This document shows, one piece after another, positions 1 to 12,897 of a stretch of DNA of 64,000 nucleotides. The stretch lies in contig CM046004.1 in assembly GCA_025175895.1 (NCBI GenBank), positions 14,495,011-14,559,010 on the forward strand, in the 5' to 3' direction. Origin of the DNA: Wurfbainia villosa. Taxonomy: Eukaryota; Streptophyta; Magnoliopsida; Zingiberales; Zingiberaceae. A program made the position numbers and the translations under genes. The first letter of the stretch is position 1. The number at the start of each line of letters is the position of its first letter. Below the pieces are notes generated by a model. It had not been told where the DNA came from. It saw only the letters and a program-made list of their open reading frames with translations, and made no database searches.

Positions 1-582
1 ACCTTTTCCATTCATATCAACCTATTCAACAAATTAAAGCTAAATAAAGAAGACTGTTAATAAAGAAGAGTGAGAAACACAACTTCTTGGAAAGATTGTA
101 AAAACATTTCAATTTAAGAATATTTGCTTCATGAACTTCTTCGTAAAATGGCTGAGCAGAACACAAAAGGCTGAAAAGATCTTAAACAAATTAAAATGCT
201 GCCCCAGTACTCCAAAAGATTGAGAACTGCAATATACATGTACTTATCCAAATAAAATCCCCAAAATGTATTCATAAGTAGGTAATTGACTGGGAAAAGG
301 GTAACATAATCAAGCATTCAGAAAGCTGGTAGGCATTTGAAGGGAACGACCATGCATCATGTAGAGGCTTGTTTCAATATTATGCCATTTCACAAAAGAA
401 GCCACCAAACCAACTTAACTCATAATGGTGACAAAACATTTCAGACCCACGTTAGGCATCATTCCTATGCTTTATTATTCAGGACAATCAAATTGACGGT
501 ATTTACCTTGTATTTCCATGCAAATTATCGTCCAGCTAGTAGACAAGTATAATCATATACTAAATGTAGCATAGAAACTCAC
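1..582 (-). other. Probable intron 1 of the UPL3-like pseudogene, left flank
   Basis: No coding segment can be supported here. On the minus strand the stretch directly follows a good splice donor (GTGAGT, 582-577) at the place where UPL3 genes end their first exon. It is AT-rich and resembles an intron. The second UPL3 exon is not seen, so any remaining gene copy would lie left of the window. Confidence 0.4.
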
Positions 583-1082
583 CTGTTCAGTCCATGCACT
601 CTATAGTGAGAAGGCGGGCACAGAAACAAGGAACAACACTATATCGAACAACAAGCTGAAGAAGGCAGAACATCACACAAGTAGGTGAGGGCCCTAGCAG
701 CGAGTAGCATTATGTCGGGGTTGCTCTCATGATTGGGAAGTCCCACAAGCAGTAGCACAAATGAGTCCATTGCTATCGATCCAAGAGAATCCTCAGTTCT
801 GATGGACAGCATCTCGCAGAGTTGGTTCAGGGCCTCAAACTGCTTACCCTCCTCGCCATCAGCACGAAGACTAGCCAAGATATTTTTAGTCACCAACTCT
901 GCTGTGAGGAAGAGGCCGACAGGGCAAACGACGGCAAGAGATCATCAAGACCAGCACCCAATTTCCTAAAAAGCACCTAAAGGACGCTGCTAGCTGATGT
1001 CAAATTCTGATGGAGGATATTGAGATTACCCTGGCCATTGTTATCATCATCAGCTCCTCCGCCGTCAAAACTCAACCCTAAC

Positions 1083-1114
<32 letters not shown>

Positions 1115-1455
1115 GACCTGGATGCTCCCGCCGCCTTCCCTCTGTCGACAGCATCCCGATCGCGGCAGAAGAGGATTGGTGACTCTTGACAGAGCTGCGG
1201 CGGCGAGGATCGACGGAATCTCCAGCGGAGGAGTCCATGGGAGGGGCAGTGGCAGCAGCAGACGACGACAAGGAAGGAGGGGACAACGGCAAGTTCTGGG
1301 AATGGCGCGAGCGCGTAGAGAGGGTTGGTGGAGCCTGGGAGGAAGCAGCAGTTGTGCGCTTGTGCGGGAGCGTTTGGCGTGGCGGGTGACGGATGAGGTC
1401 TGAGAAGAGGGCGCCGACGAGGAGGCCTCCGCCGCTTCTAACTGCGTGTTTCCAT
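583..1455 (-). pseudogene. UPL3/UPL4-type HECT E3 ubiquitin ligase, 5' exon, decayed
   Basis: Intact UPL3 is a nuclear/cytosolic HECT-type E3 ubiquitin ligase with an N-terminal armadillo-repeat region. This fragment covers only that N-terminal part. The family start METRS is visible at 1455, but the sixth codon is TAG. Downstream, in shifting frames, are the pieces AEASSSAPSS, a Ser-rich stretch ending MDSSAGDSVDPRRRSS, an acidic stretch followed by NILHQNLTSASS, RKLGAGLDDLLPS, LRADGEEG, LCEMLSIRTEDSLGS, NHESNPDIMLLAARALTYL, and PCFCARLLTIECMD. A stop at about 975 and several frameshifts (near 1300-1380, 896 and 640) separate them. The exon ends with a preserved donor, so this is a decayed genomic copy and not a processed transcript. 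The armadillo remainder and the catalytic HECT domain are absent from the window. The sequencing assembly could contribute one indel, but not this many lesions. Confidence 0.85.
1087..1114. repeat. (CT)n microsatellite
   Basis: About 28 bases of pure CT dinucleotide lie inside the UPL3-like exon. On the coding strand they read as an Arg-Glu run, which matches the natural RERERE stretch of UPL3 proteins. Confidence 0.95.
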
Positions 1456-1746
1456 ACAAGGAAGACCTCCCTCACTGCAAGGCGATGGCGCTGATCAGGA
1501 ATCGACCACTGGCATCTGCGATCTAAGACCTAAAAAAAAAAGCAAGGTAAAGGTGAGAGCTTTACGGGGGTGATCGATCGGAATGCAACAAATCGACGGA
1601 GATCTTGATGCGAGGGGTAGGTTTTCTAGGGTTCACGCAGCCGGCGACACGAAGGAGATTATTTCAAGGTTGGGTCGAGAGGCAAGAAGGGAGGGGATTA
1701 AAAAGCTCACAGACGCCTCGCATCCCCTTTCTCTGAGTCCAAGACT
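1456..1746. other. 5' flank of the UPL3-like copy
   Basis: This is the upstream side of the decayed exon and holds a short open frame (1583-1804, plus) that I do not recognise. Its GC-rich composition and motifs such as TCTAGGGTT resemble a plant 5' untranslated or promoter region. I see no independent gene. Confidence 0.3.
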
Positions 1747-2638
1747 TTTAACGGCGCGCGCACGCTGTAGTTATTTTATATTAATAAATATAATTATATT
1801 CTAAGAAAATTAATTATTATATTTTTAATAGCTTACAATGTTATATGTTGCGAATATTAGATTTTTAATAGCGTGCAATATTGTAATTATACAAATATAA
1901 TATTAGTCACAGCGTATTAGATTGGTGCACTGTAAAAAAATTAATTTTTTATAATGATATTTTTAACGATGTGCAAAATGCACGCTGCGGATAATATAAA
2001 CAATGCTAATATTATCCGCAGTACACTTGATTGATACGCTGCAAAATAGTTATTTTTTTATAATGAAACTTTTAATGGCGTACAAATTGGACGTTATTAT
2101 TATTTCATATTAACAAACTTAGTATTATCCGCAGCACGTTTGATTGACACACTGTTAAAAATTTAAATTTTTATAATGATACTTTTAACGGCGTACAAAT
2201 TGTACGCCGTTATTATTTCATATTAACAAATATTGTATCCGCAGCGCACTTGATTGGCACGCTGCGAAAAATTTAATTTTTTATAGTGAGACTTTTAACA
2301 GCGTACAAATTGCACGCTGTTAAAAGTCTCATATTAGTAAATATAATATTATCTGCAGCGCACATGATTGGCGCGCTGCGAAAAGTTTAATTTTTTATAA
2401 TAAAATTTTTAACAGCGCGTAGAATGCTCGCTGTTATTATTTAATATTAATAGCGTGCATTGCACGCTGTTAAAATGAGTATTGACAGCGTATTATTTTT
2501 GCATGCTGTTGTTTACAAAAATATAATATTATCCGCAGCGTACAAAATTGGGCATGCTGTAAAAATTATTATTAACAGCGTGCTAAAATTATGTGCTGTT
2601 GATAACGTGTTGCGGAAAGTCATATTTATTGTAGTGTA
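1747..2638. mobile_element. CACTA-like element remnant: subterminal palindromic repeats and one terminus
   Basis: The stretch is built of roughly 100-120-bp degenerate units. Each holds inverted motifs of the type GCGTACAAATTGTACGC or CGCAGCGCAC...GCACGCTGCG, separated by AT-rich spacers (for example around 2195-2210, 2240-2275 and 2300-2325). The right edge reads TTGTAGTG at 2631-2638, the complement of the CACTACAA terminus of plant CACTA (En/Spm) transposons, followed by TAA as a possible 3-bp target duplication. Dense subterminal repeats are typical of that superfamily, where they bind the transposase. No transposase coding and no left CACTACAA terminus were found, so this is a truncated, non-autonomous copy. 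Confidence 0.55.
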
Positions 2639-3282
2639 ACGACTTACTAAAAAGTTGGTTTAATTGAAAAAAAAAATATCGATGGTATCCTTGGATATAT
2701 TTACTTTTAAAGTTTATATTTTATTATCTATTGCAACTACAACTGCAAAGAGAATAATTTTAGTAATGAAAATAATCAAAATTTTATTTCGTAATCGATT
2801 GAAAGATGATATGTCAAATAACTATTTGGTATCATATATTGAACGAGATACATTAATTATATTTGATACAATTGATAATGAAATTATTATTCAATATTTT
2901 TAAATTAATTATGAAAATTTGAAAAATATTATTATAAAAATATATGAAATTAATGTATAATTTTTATTATATATTTTCTATTTTTTTTAATTTTTTTTTA
3001 AAATTTGTCTCCTGTTTGAAAATCCTACGCGGCTACGCCAGTGGGCATATACAAAATGGGTTTAGCTCGACATCCATTACCATTTTGATAATCACCTTTC
3101 TTTATTCTACAGTAAGATTTTGGTCATTCTGAAGGTCGGTTACAGCTCAAAATTAAAACTTCTTGAGCAGAACAACTAAATCATATCATTCGAGAGAAAT
3201 TACAAATTTACACGACAAACCTTTATATATAATAATATATTACATTTTTAATCCGCGAAGACAGGATTCTTAATTAAAAAAA
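2639..3282. other. Intergenic, AT-rich
   Basis: Small AT-rich open frames occur (2664-2903 and 2944-3132, plus), but their composition is that of random AT-rich sequence and they match nothing I know. The right part should contain the 3' untranslated region of the membrane-protein gene that ends at 3283. Confidence 0.4.
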
Positions 3283-3645
3283 TCAACGACTTAGCAGAGT
3301 GAACCAACGCTCATGGAAGTAGGACTGATAGGAGACCATGAGGATAAGGAGGAGGAGGAGGAAACCAACACCCCAAGGCGATCCGCCGGCCCGATGAAGC
3401 GAGTCCCTCTCCGGAAAGGGAGCTACGAACGAGGGCCCGTCCGAGGAGAGCCAGTGAAGGACGATTAGCAAGAGCAAAGGCGACACGATGAGCAGGAACT
3501 TGAGCTGAAATAACACGCCTTCGAGGATCGTCTCGTAGCTGGTGTACCAGGAGAAGCCGAGAAGGAGGAGGAGGGTGAGGAGGAAGAAAAGGAGGTGGAG
3601 AGGAAGAGGAGGAGGAGGGGATTGGGAGGCGGAAGCACCCGACAT
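3283..3645 (-). CDS. Small plant membrane protein, uncharacterised (120 aa)
   Basis: This is a single-exon ORF of 120 residues starting MSGASASQS and ending TLLSR before TGA. After a Ser/Pro-rich N-terminus there are three hydrophobic segments: about residues 16-35 (Leu-rich, ending FSWYTS), 45-67 (FLLIVSPLLLLIVLHWL), and 93-108 (VGFLLLLLILMVSY). The middle part carries SYETILEGVLFQLK followed by SPLLLL. This arrangement, with a short charged loop between the second and third segments and an aromatic C-terminus, matches a family of about 100-120-residue plant membrane proteins without assigned function; I recall the family by pattern only. The frame is clean, and length and composition argue for a real gene. 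Function and cellular membrane cannot be assigned. It is transcribed in the same direction as the downstream RPS3 gene but is separated by about 0.95 kb, so it is an independent gene. Confidence 0.8.
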   Translation of the reverse strand: MSGASASQSPPPPLPLHLLFFLLTLLLLLGFSWYTSYETILEGVLFQLKFLLIVSPLLLLIVLHWLSSDGPSFVAPFPERDSLHRAGGSPWGVGFLLLLLILMVSYQSYFHERWFTLLSR

Positions 3646-4591
3646 TTTCCTTCAGTACTTTGCTAGGCGATCATTGTTTGGCTCTGTGAGAGGAGAGTGA
3701 CACAGAAAGTAGTGAAATCTGAGATCGAGGATGAAAGAAAAAGTGGGCGTTTAAAATAGACTGACTCCTCGCAAGGAGACGCTCGGCGCGTGTTGATTGG
3801 GACTTGGGTGTTAATTTATCAGGATTCAGGATAATCGAAATCTTAAAAAGTTTCTTAGATTTGGGGATTCGCAGTCGCAGCGCCGACCATGTTGGTGGAT
3901 CTGGAATCAAGGACAAGTTGTTGGGTGACAATAATAGCAGTGAATATATTAAATGCATTGTTTTAAGTAAACAGAGTGGAATCGTACCTCCTTTGCTGCA
4001 ACCTCGCAGTTGGTGCACGGTTAAGTGAGATGATGCTGAGGCATGGCGTTAAAGATTTCTTCGGAATTAATGTTAATACTGTGTATAAATCATCCTTTTA
4101 AGAGAAATATACTTTTTACATTAGTATTAAAAATAAAAAAAAACTTTTCTTCTTCAATACAGCCCCCTAACAAACCGCAGCTCCCGAAAATTTTAAAAAG
4201 TTCTTTTTAAAACATTAAGCATTCTTAATAATTCACCTTAAAAAAGGATTAATATAATTTACCTTAAAAAAGGATTAATAGATATGCAAGTAAAAGGTGT
4301 TTCGAGCAAAAGTAATTTTCCTTTATAAAATACTCATTTTTATTTTTATTTTTTAAAAAATCTGTTAACTATGACGATTCGTCATCGCACCAGGTGAAAA
4401 TATTTCAGCGCATATTTTCTGGAAAGAAATATTAAAGGCAAATGAACCCAAAATTTTTTTTTAAAAAATACTGTTTTGAAGATGACAGACACAATAATCT
4501 TAAACGAGAATAAATAGGCCTTACTACAATTTATGTTGGGAAGCCATAACAAAGTCCTCCAGTAAAACTCATCTGCAACAAACACTCATCG
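3646..4591. other. Intergenic: promoter of the membrane-protein gene and 3' flank of RPS3
   Basis: For the minus-strand gene starting at 3645 this is the promoter and 5' untranslated side, with a weak TATA-like TATTTTAA around 3750. Its right part is the RPS3 3' flank, with AATAAA-type polyadenylation signals on the minus strand near 4335-4355. A 115-residue open frame at 3671-4018 has low-complexity composition and I do not support it as a gene. Confidence 0.45.
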
Positions 4592-7092
<2,501 letters not shown>

Positions 7093-8063
7093 GGCAATCG
7101 CACTCACGCCTCCGCCTACACGCTCTGGTGAGTGCGGCGATCCTCTGGAACGCAACCCTAGCAACAGAGCAGGCGGTGCTGATGCGGTATTAAATGGGAG
7201 TTTGGTGAAAGGATCGAACGGTCCGAAGGCTACAACGATAAGACAAACGGTTTTGGTGGATAATGGGAGTTAAGGATAATAAGAACCGTCGGATGAATGA
7301 GCATCATTATTAGATGTATAATTTAAGTATTTTTGAAAAATTAGATGCTATAAATTTATAATTATATAATTGACTAAATAAAATTCACTAAAATTAAGTG
7401 TTGATACTAAGGGAAAAACAGCATCATAATAAGTGATTTAACAGATTTTAAATAGTATGCATTTCATTATAGTCAAATTTAAGTAGCTACAACATCTAAT
7501 AGAGATTTTTTAAAAAAAAAAACACACACACACACACAAGTTAACAGTCTCCACCATCCACCTTTTTTTTTTTCTATAATTCAGGTGAATATATTTTGGC
7601 TCGCATACTCAAAAGCCAATTGAGATTCAAATTTAATCTTCTTATTGCATTGCAGTTCTTATGACTGCACCCCATCTAAAAGTGCACATTTAATATATAA
7701 CAACTCATAATTTTAATTGTCAGAACACGCTTCTGAATATACGACAGGACCAAAAGTATAGATGTGCTTGCATATGGAAGCAGATGAATATTAACCAATG
7801 TATGGGATTAATCACTGAATTATCACACACTTATCGAAATCAAATAACAAGCCGTTTGAATTTGTTTCATTCATCAATTACCATGTTACATTTAACATAT
7901 CTTAGATATTCATTCAAACTACAAAGGTTTGAAGAGAAAATAATGCCATTCGATAGTTTCTTAAACACATACTAATCTACAGATACATCCTATCAAACTC
8001 AGGCTCCATCTGTAACGTGTCCGCTACAAGAATCAGATGATGAAAAGAGGGGAAGTGATGAAT
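7093..8063. other. Intergenic: RPS3 promoter side, then AT-rich spacer
   Basis: The first 100-200 bases are the 5' side of RPS3 and include CAACCCTAG, close to the telo-box found in plant ribosomal-protein promoters. The rest is AT-rich, with a short (CA)n run at 7533-7547. I see no gene; the small frames at 7055-7273 and 7784-7975 overlap an RPS3 exon or look random. Confidence 0.4.
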
Positions 8064-8250
8064 TATCACAACTGGCCCCAAAGCTTCAATCATCACAATG
8101 CTGTTTCCTCAAATAACATTGCCACTCACCTCCATGGTGTTGGTACTTCTCATTGCCATTCATCTCCAAGGCGTTATCAACAAGAAGGTTCATAAATTGG
8201 CCAAAACCACGGAGAGTGCCAACAACAATACGATTTGCATTCAATTTTAC
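8064..8250 (-). pseudogene. Small nuclear ribonucleoprotein SmG-like fragment
   Basis: Intact SmG is a member of the heptameric Sm ring that binds spliceosomal snRNAs. On the minus strand from 8250 the frame reads KLNANRIVVGTLRGFGQFMN and LLVDNALEMNGNEK, which is the Sm1/Sm2 core of SmG. It then loses homology for a few codons, shifts frame, meets a TGA, and resumes with GNSIVMIEALGPV, the family C-terminus. The first exon (start Met and the KKLQ part) is not seen. The sequence before it ends in TTTCAG, so this could be an exon that kept its splice acceptor and not a processed copy. With a frameshift, a stop and no 5' end, I call it dead. An undetected splice arrangement that skips the lesion is less likely. 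Confidence 0.65.
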
Positions 8251-9816
8251 TGAAACAGGAGTTCCAAGTAGAATGATATCAGTAAATTCTTGAGAATGAA
8301 TAAGACTACGGGGGATGATAGAAGTGCATCATAAACGTCATCTTGAAGGGATGAACAACATAAAAGAATTATAGAATTTGCAAATATCACACATGCCAAA
8401 GAATTATATTGTTGACAAGCAATTTTGAATAACTTACTTTCAGAAATTTTGATATGGATTACCTTCGCATTTCAATGTACATCCTGAGATATTGTGCAAA
8501 ATATCAAATTTCAGGTGCTACACTATACCATTACTATTTGTTTTCTATGTGCTACACAATTTAGATAAAGAAGCTTCTTGTGTCAATTATTGGCATTCTT
8601 CAACTCAATAAGAATGAAAAAATTCCATGTACCTTCTAACATTTAAACATTCATGTGTCAACTGTTGGCAGAGCCTTTTTTTTCTTTATGATTATTCATC
8701 ACTTATTTAGATTGATAAAGAAAAAATATTACACGCTGCAACTTGAATTCCTAGAACATTTAGCATTGGTTGTATGTTTATATTGCACCGACCATAAGAT
8801 CCTATCCTGCTTTTTATATGGTTTTGCTTCCATTGGCACTATTATTCATCATAAATTCCTACCCTGCTAACAAATATGTGTTAATTCAATGCATTTAAAC
8901 TATCAGTATCAAAATATTCGGTTTCTCATGTTTATTTTATCCAGGCATTTCATTCATCTAGCCGATCCCATCTAGTGGGATAAGACTTGGTTGTTGTTGT
9001 CGTTGTTGTATTTCATTCATGTTTGACAGGTGAATCTTGGACCACTCTAAATTTTTGACTTAAGGTTGATAAATACTCAACTACTATTGCTTGGATGGCT
9101 CAATGAGCTAAAACTCATATAAAAAATTGAAAATAAACATTTCCTTGGTTCTCATTAAACCAGGTATCCATAATATAAACCAAAGAAAATAAAATTTAAT
9201 TGCAATCAAATGTATACTCCTACAAAGTTATCTATACTTGTAAGTATAAATAGAACCACGAGATTAAAACACACACAAGTATTTTACATGGGCAACAATT
9301 TGCAACTGCAGGCTAAATCAACAAGAGAGGGCATACATTTGGTATGAAGCCAATTACCTCACCATAAGCATATTGATGTATCATGCATAGTAATTGCAAA
9401 ACTTTATCCAGATTCTTTTTCATCAAAATTTGATATAAAACTCAACGATGCAGTCAAAGCAGTCGATTGACCTGTTCCAAGCATATAGAAAACAAAGGCA
9501 TAAACATATTGATGGTATCAAACACTTTAAAAAGAAATTCTTAGTGACCAAAATATGATTGAAGAATGTCAAGAAGAAGTAGTTCAGTATTTACTTGAGC
9601 GGATGCCCAAAACAAGAAACAAGGATATAATGTTTCTCCTATGTCCTAGATCACAGGCTTCCACTATTAACTCCTAGTTGTTGATCCGTCGAGAGTGTCA
9701 ACAACACTATTTTCCAGCACTAAATATTTGAAACATCTTCGACTCTCCCATTAAAAATAGCAGCTTGAGGTTCGAAGACTCGTAAAAACCCCATGAAATA
9801 AAATCCTAAAAGATAA
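8251..9816. other. Intergenic, AT-rich, holding only a SINE remnant
   Basis: Apart from the SINE tail at 8958-9009 I find no coding segment, structural RNA or clear repeat here. Open frames such as 8655-8870 are short, low-complexity and unrecognised. Confidence 0.4.
8958..9009 (+). mobile_element. 5'-truncated SINE tail (Au-SINE-like)
   Basis: The 52 bases contain GATCCCATCTAGTGGGAT, then AAGACTTGG, then a (TTG)n tail ending GTTGTTGT. This resembles the 3' end of plant Au-type SINEs. It is flanked by the perfect 11-bp direct repeat ATTTCATTCAT (8947-8957 and 9010-9020), as expected for target-primed insertion. The polymerase III boxes of a full SINE are missing, so the copy is severely 5'-truncated and inactive. 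Confidence 0.75.
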
Positions 9817-10669
9817 GGGTGCGTTTGGTAGGCAGAAAATGAAGCATTTTCCAAACGTGTTTGGCTTGCGTTTTCCCCTCTTCGTTTTTTCAGAAAAATG
9901 AAAAAACGTTTTCCAGAAAATTAGAAAACGTAGAAAAATCATTTTCTGAAAAATGAAAAAAAAAAGCGAAAAATGAGAAAACGAAAATAGAAAAGGCTTA
10001 CACCAAACGTTCTCAAAGATTTTTCGGAAATAAATGGGGATAATAGAAATAGAATTAAAGCAGCATGGCAGAAATAGAAGTCACGTTGAAGCTTCCTGTC
10101 CATGTACCTGAAAAAGCAACGCGGGTATCGGAACTTAGAAACAAGCTTCGAGAAATAGAAAGGAAGAAAAGGAAAGTTGCGAAGAAATGGAAAATCTGCA
10201 ACAGAGAAGATACAGAGGTTGGCTCGATCGGCTCCGATGATGAGGAGCAAGAAGCCATCGGCGAGCAAAGCCCTAGCTGTTGTGGAAAAAGGACAAAATG
10301 TTTTATAATCTCCCCCTCAGTTTAACACAATTTTCAATTTAACGACGATACAATTTTTACAATTCAATTCAAAGTGGCACTTAGTTTTCATAGAACGGTA
10401 CTAAGCGATTGATTCGTAGAGAATTTTCTATTTTTTATTTTCTTTCTTTTCTTTCTAAAAAATAGAAAATGAATTTTTTTTTTCAATTTTTAGAAAATAC
10501 TCTTTTATTTTTTTGAAAAATGAAAATGAAAATGAAAATGAAAAATGATTATTTCTTATTTTCTAATTTTTTAGAAAATGTTTCTTTGTTATTTAGAAAA
10601 TAGAGATAAAAAATACGAACATAGAAAATAAAAATGAAAAACGAAAAAAAAAATACCTACCAAACTCCC
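9817..10669. mobile_element. Terminal-inverted-repeat element (MITE/hAT- or PIF-like), about 850 bp
   Basis: The left end is GGGTGCGTTTGGTAGG. The right end is CCTACCAAACTCCC, which reads GGGAGTTTGGTAGG on the other strand, so the two ends form an imperfect inverted repeat. Inside both flanks are runs of GAAAATG/CATTTTC type that extend the inverted symmetry. The GTTTGGTA motif at a terminus is common in plant MITEs. Left of the element is TAA, but the right flank is AAT, so I cannot confirm a target duplication. No transposase is present. Confidence 0.5.
10065..10325 (+). CDS. Unrecognised 86-aa ORF inside the inverted-repeat element
   Basis: The frame starts MAEIEVTLKLPVHVPEK, continues with a basic, Lys/Arg/Glu-rich helix-like stretch (about residues 24-46), then an acidic stretch around GSIGSDDEEQE, and ends before TAA. 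Its composition is more balanced than the AT-rich surroundings, so it may be a captured gene fragment. I do not recognise it, the antisense strand is equally open, and there is no support for expression. Confidence 0.15.
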   Translation: MAEIEVTLKLPVHVPEKATRVSELRNKLREIERKKRKVAKKWKICNREDTEVGSIGSDDEEQEAIGEQSPSCCGKRTKCFIISPSV

Positions 10670-12897
10670 AATTTTTTTAATTTTTCTAAAGACATATGAT
10701 ACTTGACTTTTATTAAAAGACCATCTGATTTTTAAAATATTCTTTTTGTCTACTTTCAATTTTAAATTTAAATAAAAATTAATAAATTTTCTTATTTAAA
10801 TTGAATGAACCAAATAAAACAAAAATTATTGACGACCTTAAAAAATTTATTTTTTTAAAAAAATGTTATTAAATTCATCATGATCTCTTAAATTTATTCA
10901 TATTTTGGAGTTTTAATAAAAATTTAGCATAAATTTTAGATTTTTAAGATTTTCAATTATTTTTTTATATCAAAGTGCACAATAAAATAACTATGTTTTT
11001 ATATAATTTTTTTCTTTATTTTGTTAATTTCATATCACTTTTCCTTTTTGTAATTAGATATTAAATAATAAAAAACTAAAAAAAATATATATTTAAAGAC
11101 TTTTTAATTTTTTTTATTAATCTTCTTTTGTATTTTTATTTTTATTAATATAATGTTCTGAAATTAAAAATATAAATATAAATAAATGTTTTAGAGTGAT
11201 TTTTGTATAAAACTCAGTGACTGAAGTAATTAAAATTTTATTTTTATTGTTCAAATTTGATTCGATTCAGTTTAATTCGATTTAAATAAAAAAATATTTT
11301 TTTTAAATTTAAATTTAAAACTAAAATAGATTAAAAAAATTATTCTAAAAATCATACATGTCTTTTGGTAAAAAAAAAAAAATTAAATAGGAGGCGCTCT
11401 TGGAAAATTTTAGAAAGCTGACTGTGTCATCCTTGAAAAAAATAGAAAATGACGTGTTTAGGTACAACTAACTCATTTAAGTCTCAAAGGAAAAAAAAAA
11501 TATAGCAATTAATGGCATGCCTATGACATTAAGTTTAGTTTTGAAATGGACAGATCGAGAAAATGAATAATACACGCACAGTGACGGCGAGACGATGAAT
11601 TCCCATTTATACAGGGAAAATGATCTGTGTTTTTCAGTGAATTTTATTTTATTTTTTTTCTTTTGTAACTCAGATGTTCAAATTTTCTATCCGATGAATT
11701 AATTTTGCAGATGAATTAATTCTGTTCCAGGAAATTTGTTTACTGTATATCAAAATAAAAGGAGAGATGAAATTGACAGATAATTGACTGACCGTTCAAA
11801 CTTTACTTCTGAGAATTCATATTATAAAAATTCGAAGAGCAATATCCAGCAAATTAAGAAGTTGAATTTTGTAGGATTCCCCTTCTATATTTTTAACCCT
11901 CGACGGACACAGGCTTTTCAGTGAACTTTAAAAATACTAGGGCACGAATTTATGAGAGGACTTATCTATTTTCGTATATTTTTAATAAATGTTATGCATG
12001 CATTCGAATTAGATAAGAATTAATTTCGAAATAGATTTAAAATTTTTTGAATTTAAATGACTTCGTATGTCTTAGTTATCTTGTCAAAGTCTATAAAATC
12101 TCTATGATTAATATGTCTCATAATAACTGTAAAATAGATCATAAAGATAAATTTCAATTTTCATATAGGAGTTAACTAATACCTCCTCTCTCTCTCTCCC
12201 TCCTTTTAGGCTTTTAGTGGCAGCAATTATATATTTCTGGTCGACATATATATCCTTTTGCAAACTGAGCATCAACTGAAGCTTCAATTAAGATTCCACA
12301 GAAACGGATCCAGTATAATACAAACATGTATATGTCAAACTCTTAAATTGTTACCATCACAAAGCGCGTGTATATATATATCGTCCTCCAGAAGATCTAT
12401 AGCACATCTAAAACGATCACGATCTCTTCATTTGGCAGTGGCATTAGTAAGCTTTGAAGGAGCAGTGGGAATGGCAGGTGCAATGGATTTTGCACATGGC
12501 GTGACGATTATGACGCCCGCGGACATGCCATTATTGTGTAGCATTATGCTTGGTGGCCTAACGCTCAAACATATGCCGTCAGTTTCTGCGATGTTGATGG
12601 AGGGCGATGAATTTTCATTTATTCTATCGGAAAAGGCGCAGCCATCTCTAAGTTAGCGGTGCTCTGATTTAGCGTAGATCCACATCAAGCAAAAGGTCAC
12701 ACGGTTCTTCTTCCCAGCCATCATGTTCATGTGTACCTCCATTAAGGTCCCGCAGCCCTTAAACAAGCATTCCTACGAACAGGGAGACACGATACGCATC
12801 TGTATGCCGCTCTATAAGAATGGATGTCTACTGACTCCTCAGAGAGCTAGTACTCTGATATCGATCAGAGGGGTCATTGCAGTAATAATTTTTAAGC
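10670..12897. other. AT-rich intergenic region and MYB promoter
   Basis: No gene is seen in 10,670-12,250, which is strongly AT-rich. A (CT)n run lies at 12183-12200. From about 12,250 the composition changes. The 132-residue open frame at 12258-12656 and the one at 12723-12917 have no recognisable motif, and they overlap the expected promoter and leader of the MYB gene at 12898, so I treat them as regulatory sequence and not coding. Confidence 0.4.

Noticed and set aside
3671..4018. 115-aa minus-strand ORF between the membrane-protein gene and RPS3
   Set aside because: Low-complexity Leu/Ser composition in a promoter-like region, no family resemblance, plus-strand frame also open.
12258..12656. 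132-aa ORF upstream of the MYB gene
   Set aside because: No recognisable motif; the opposite strand is similarly open in parts, and it overlaps the promoter and leader region of the MYB gene.
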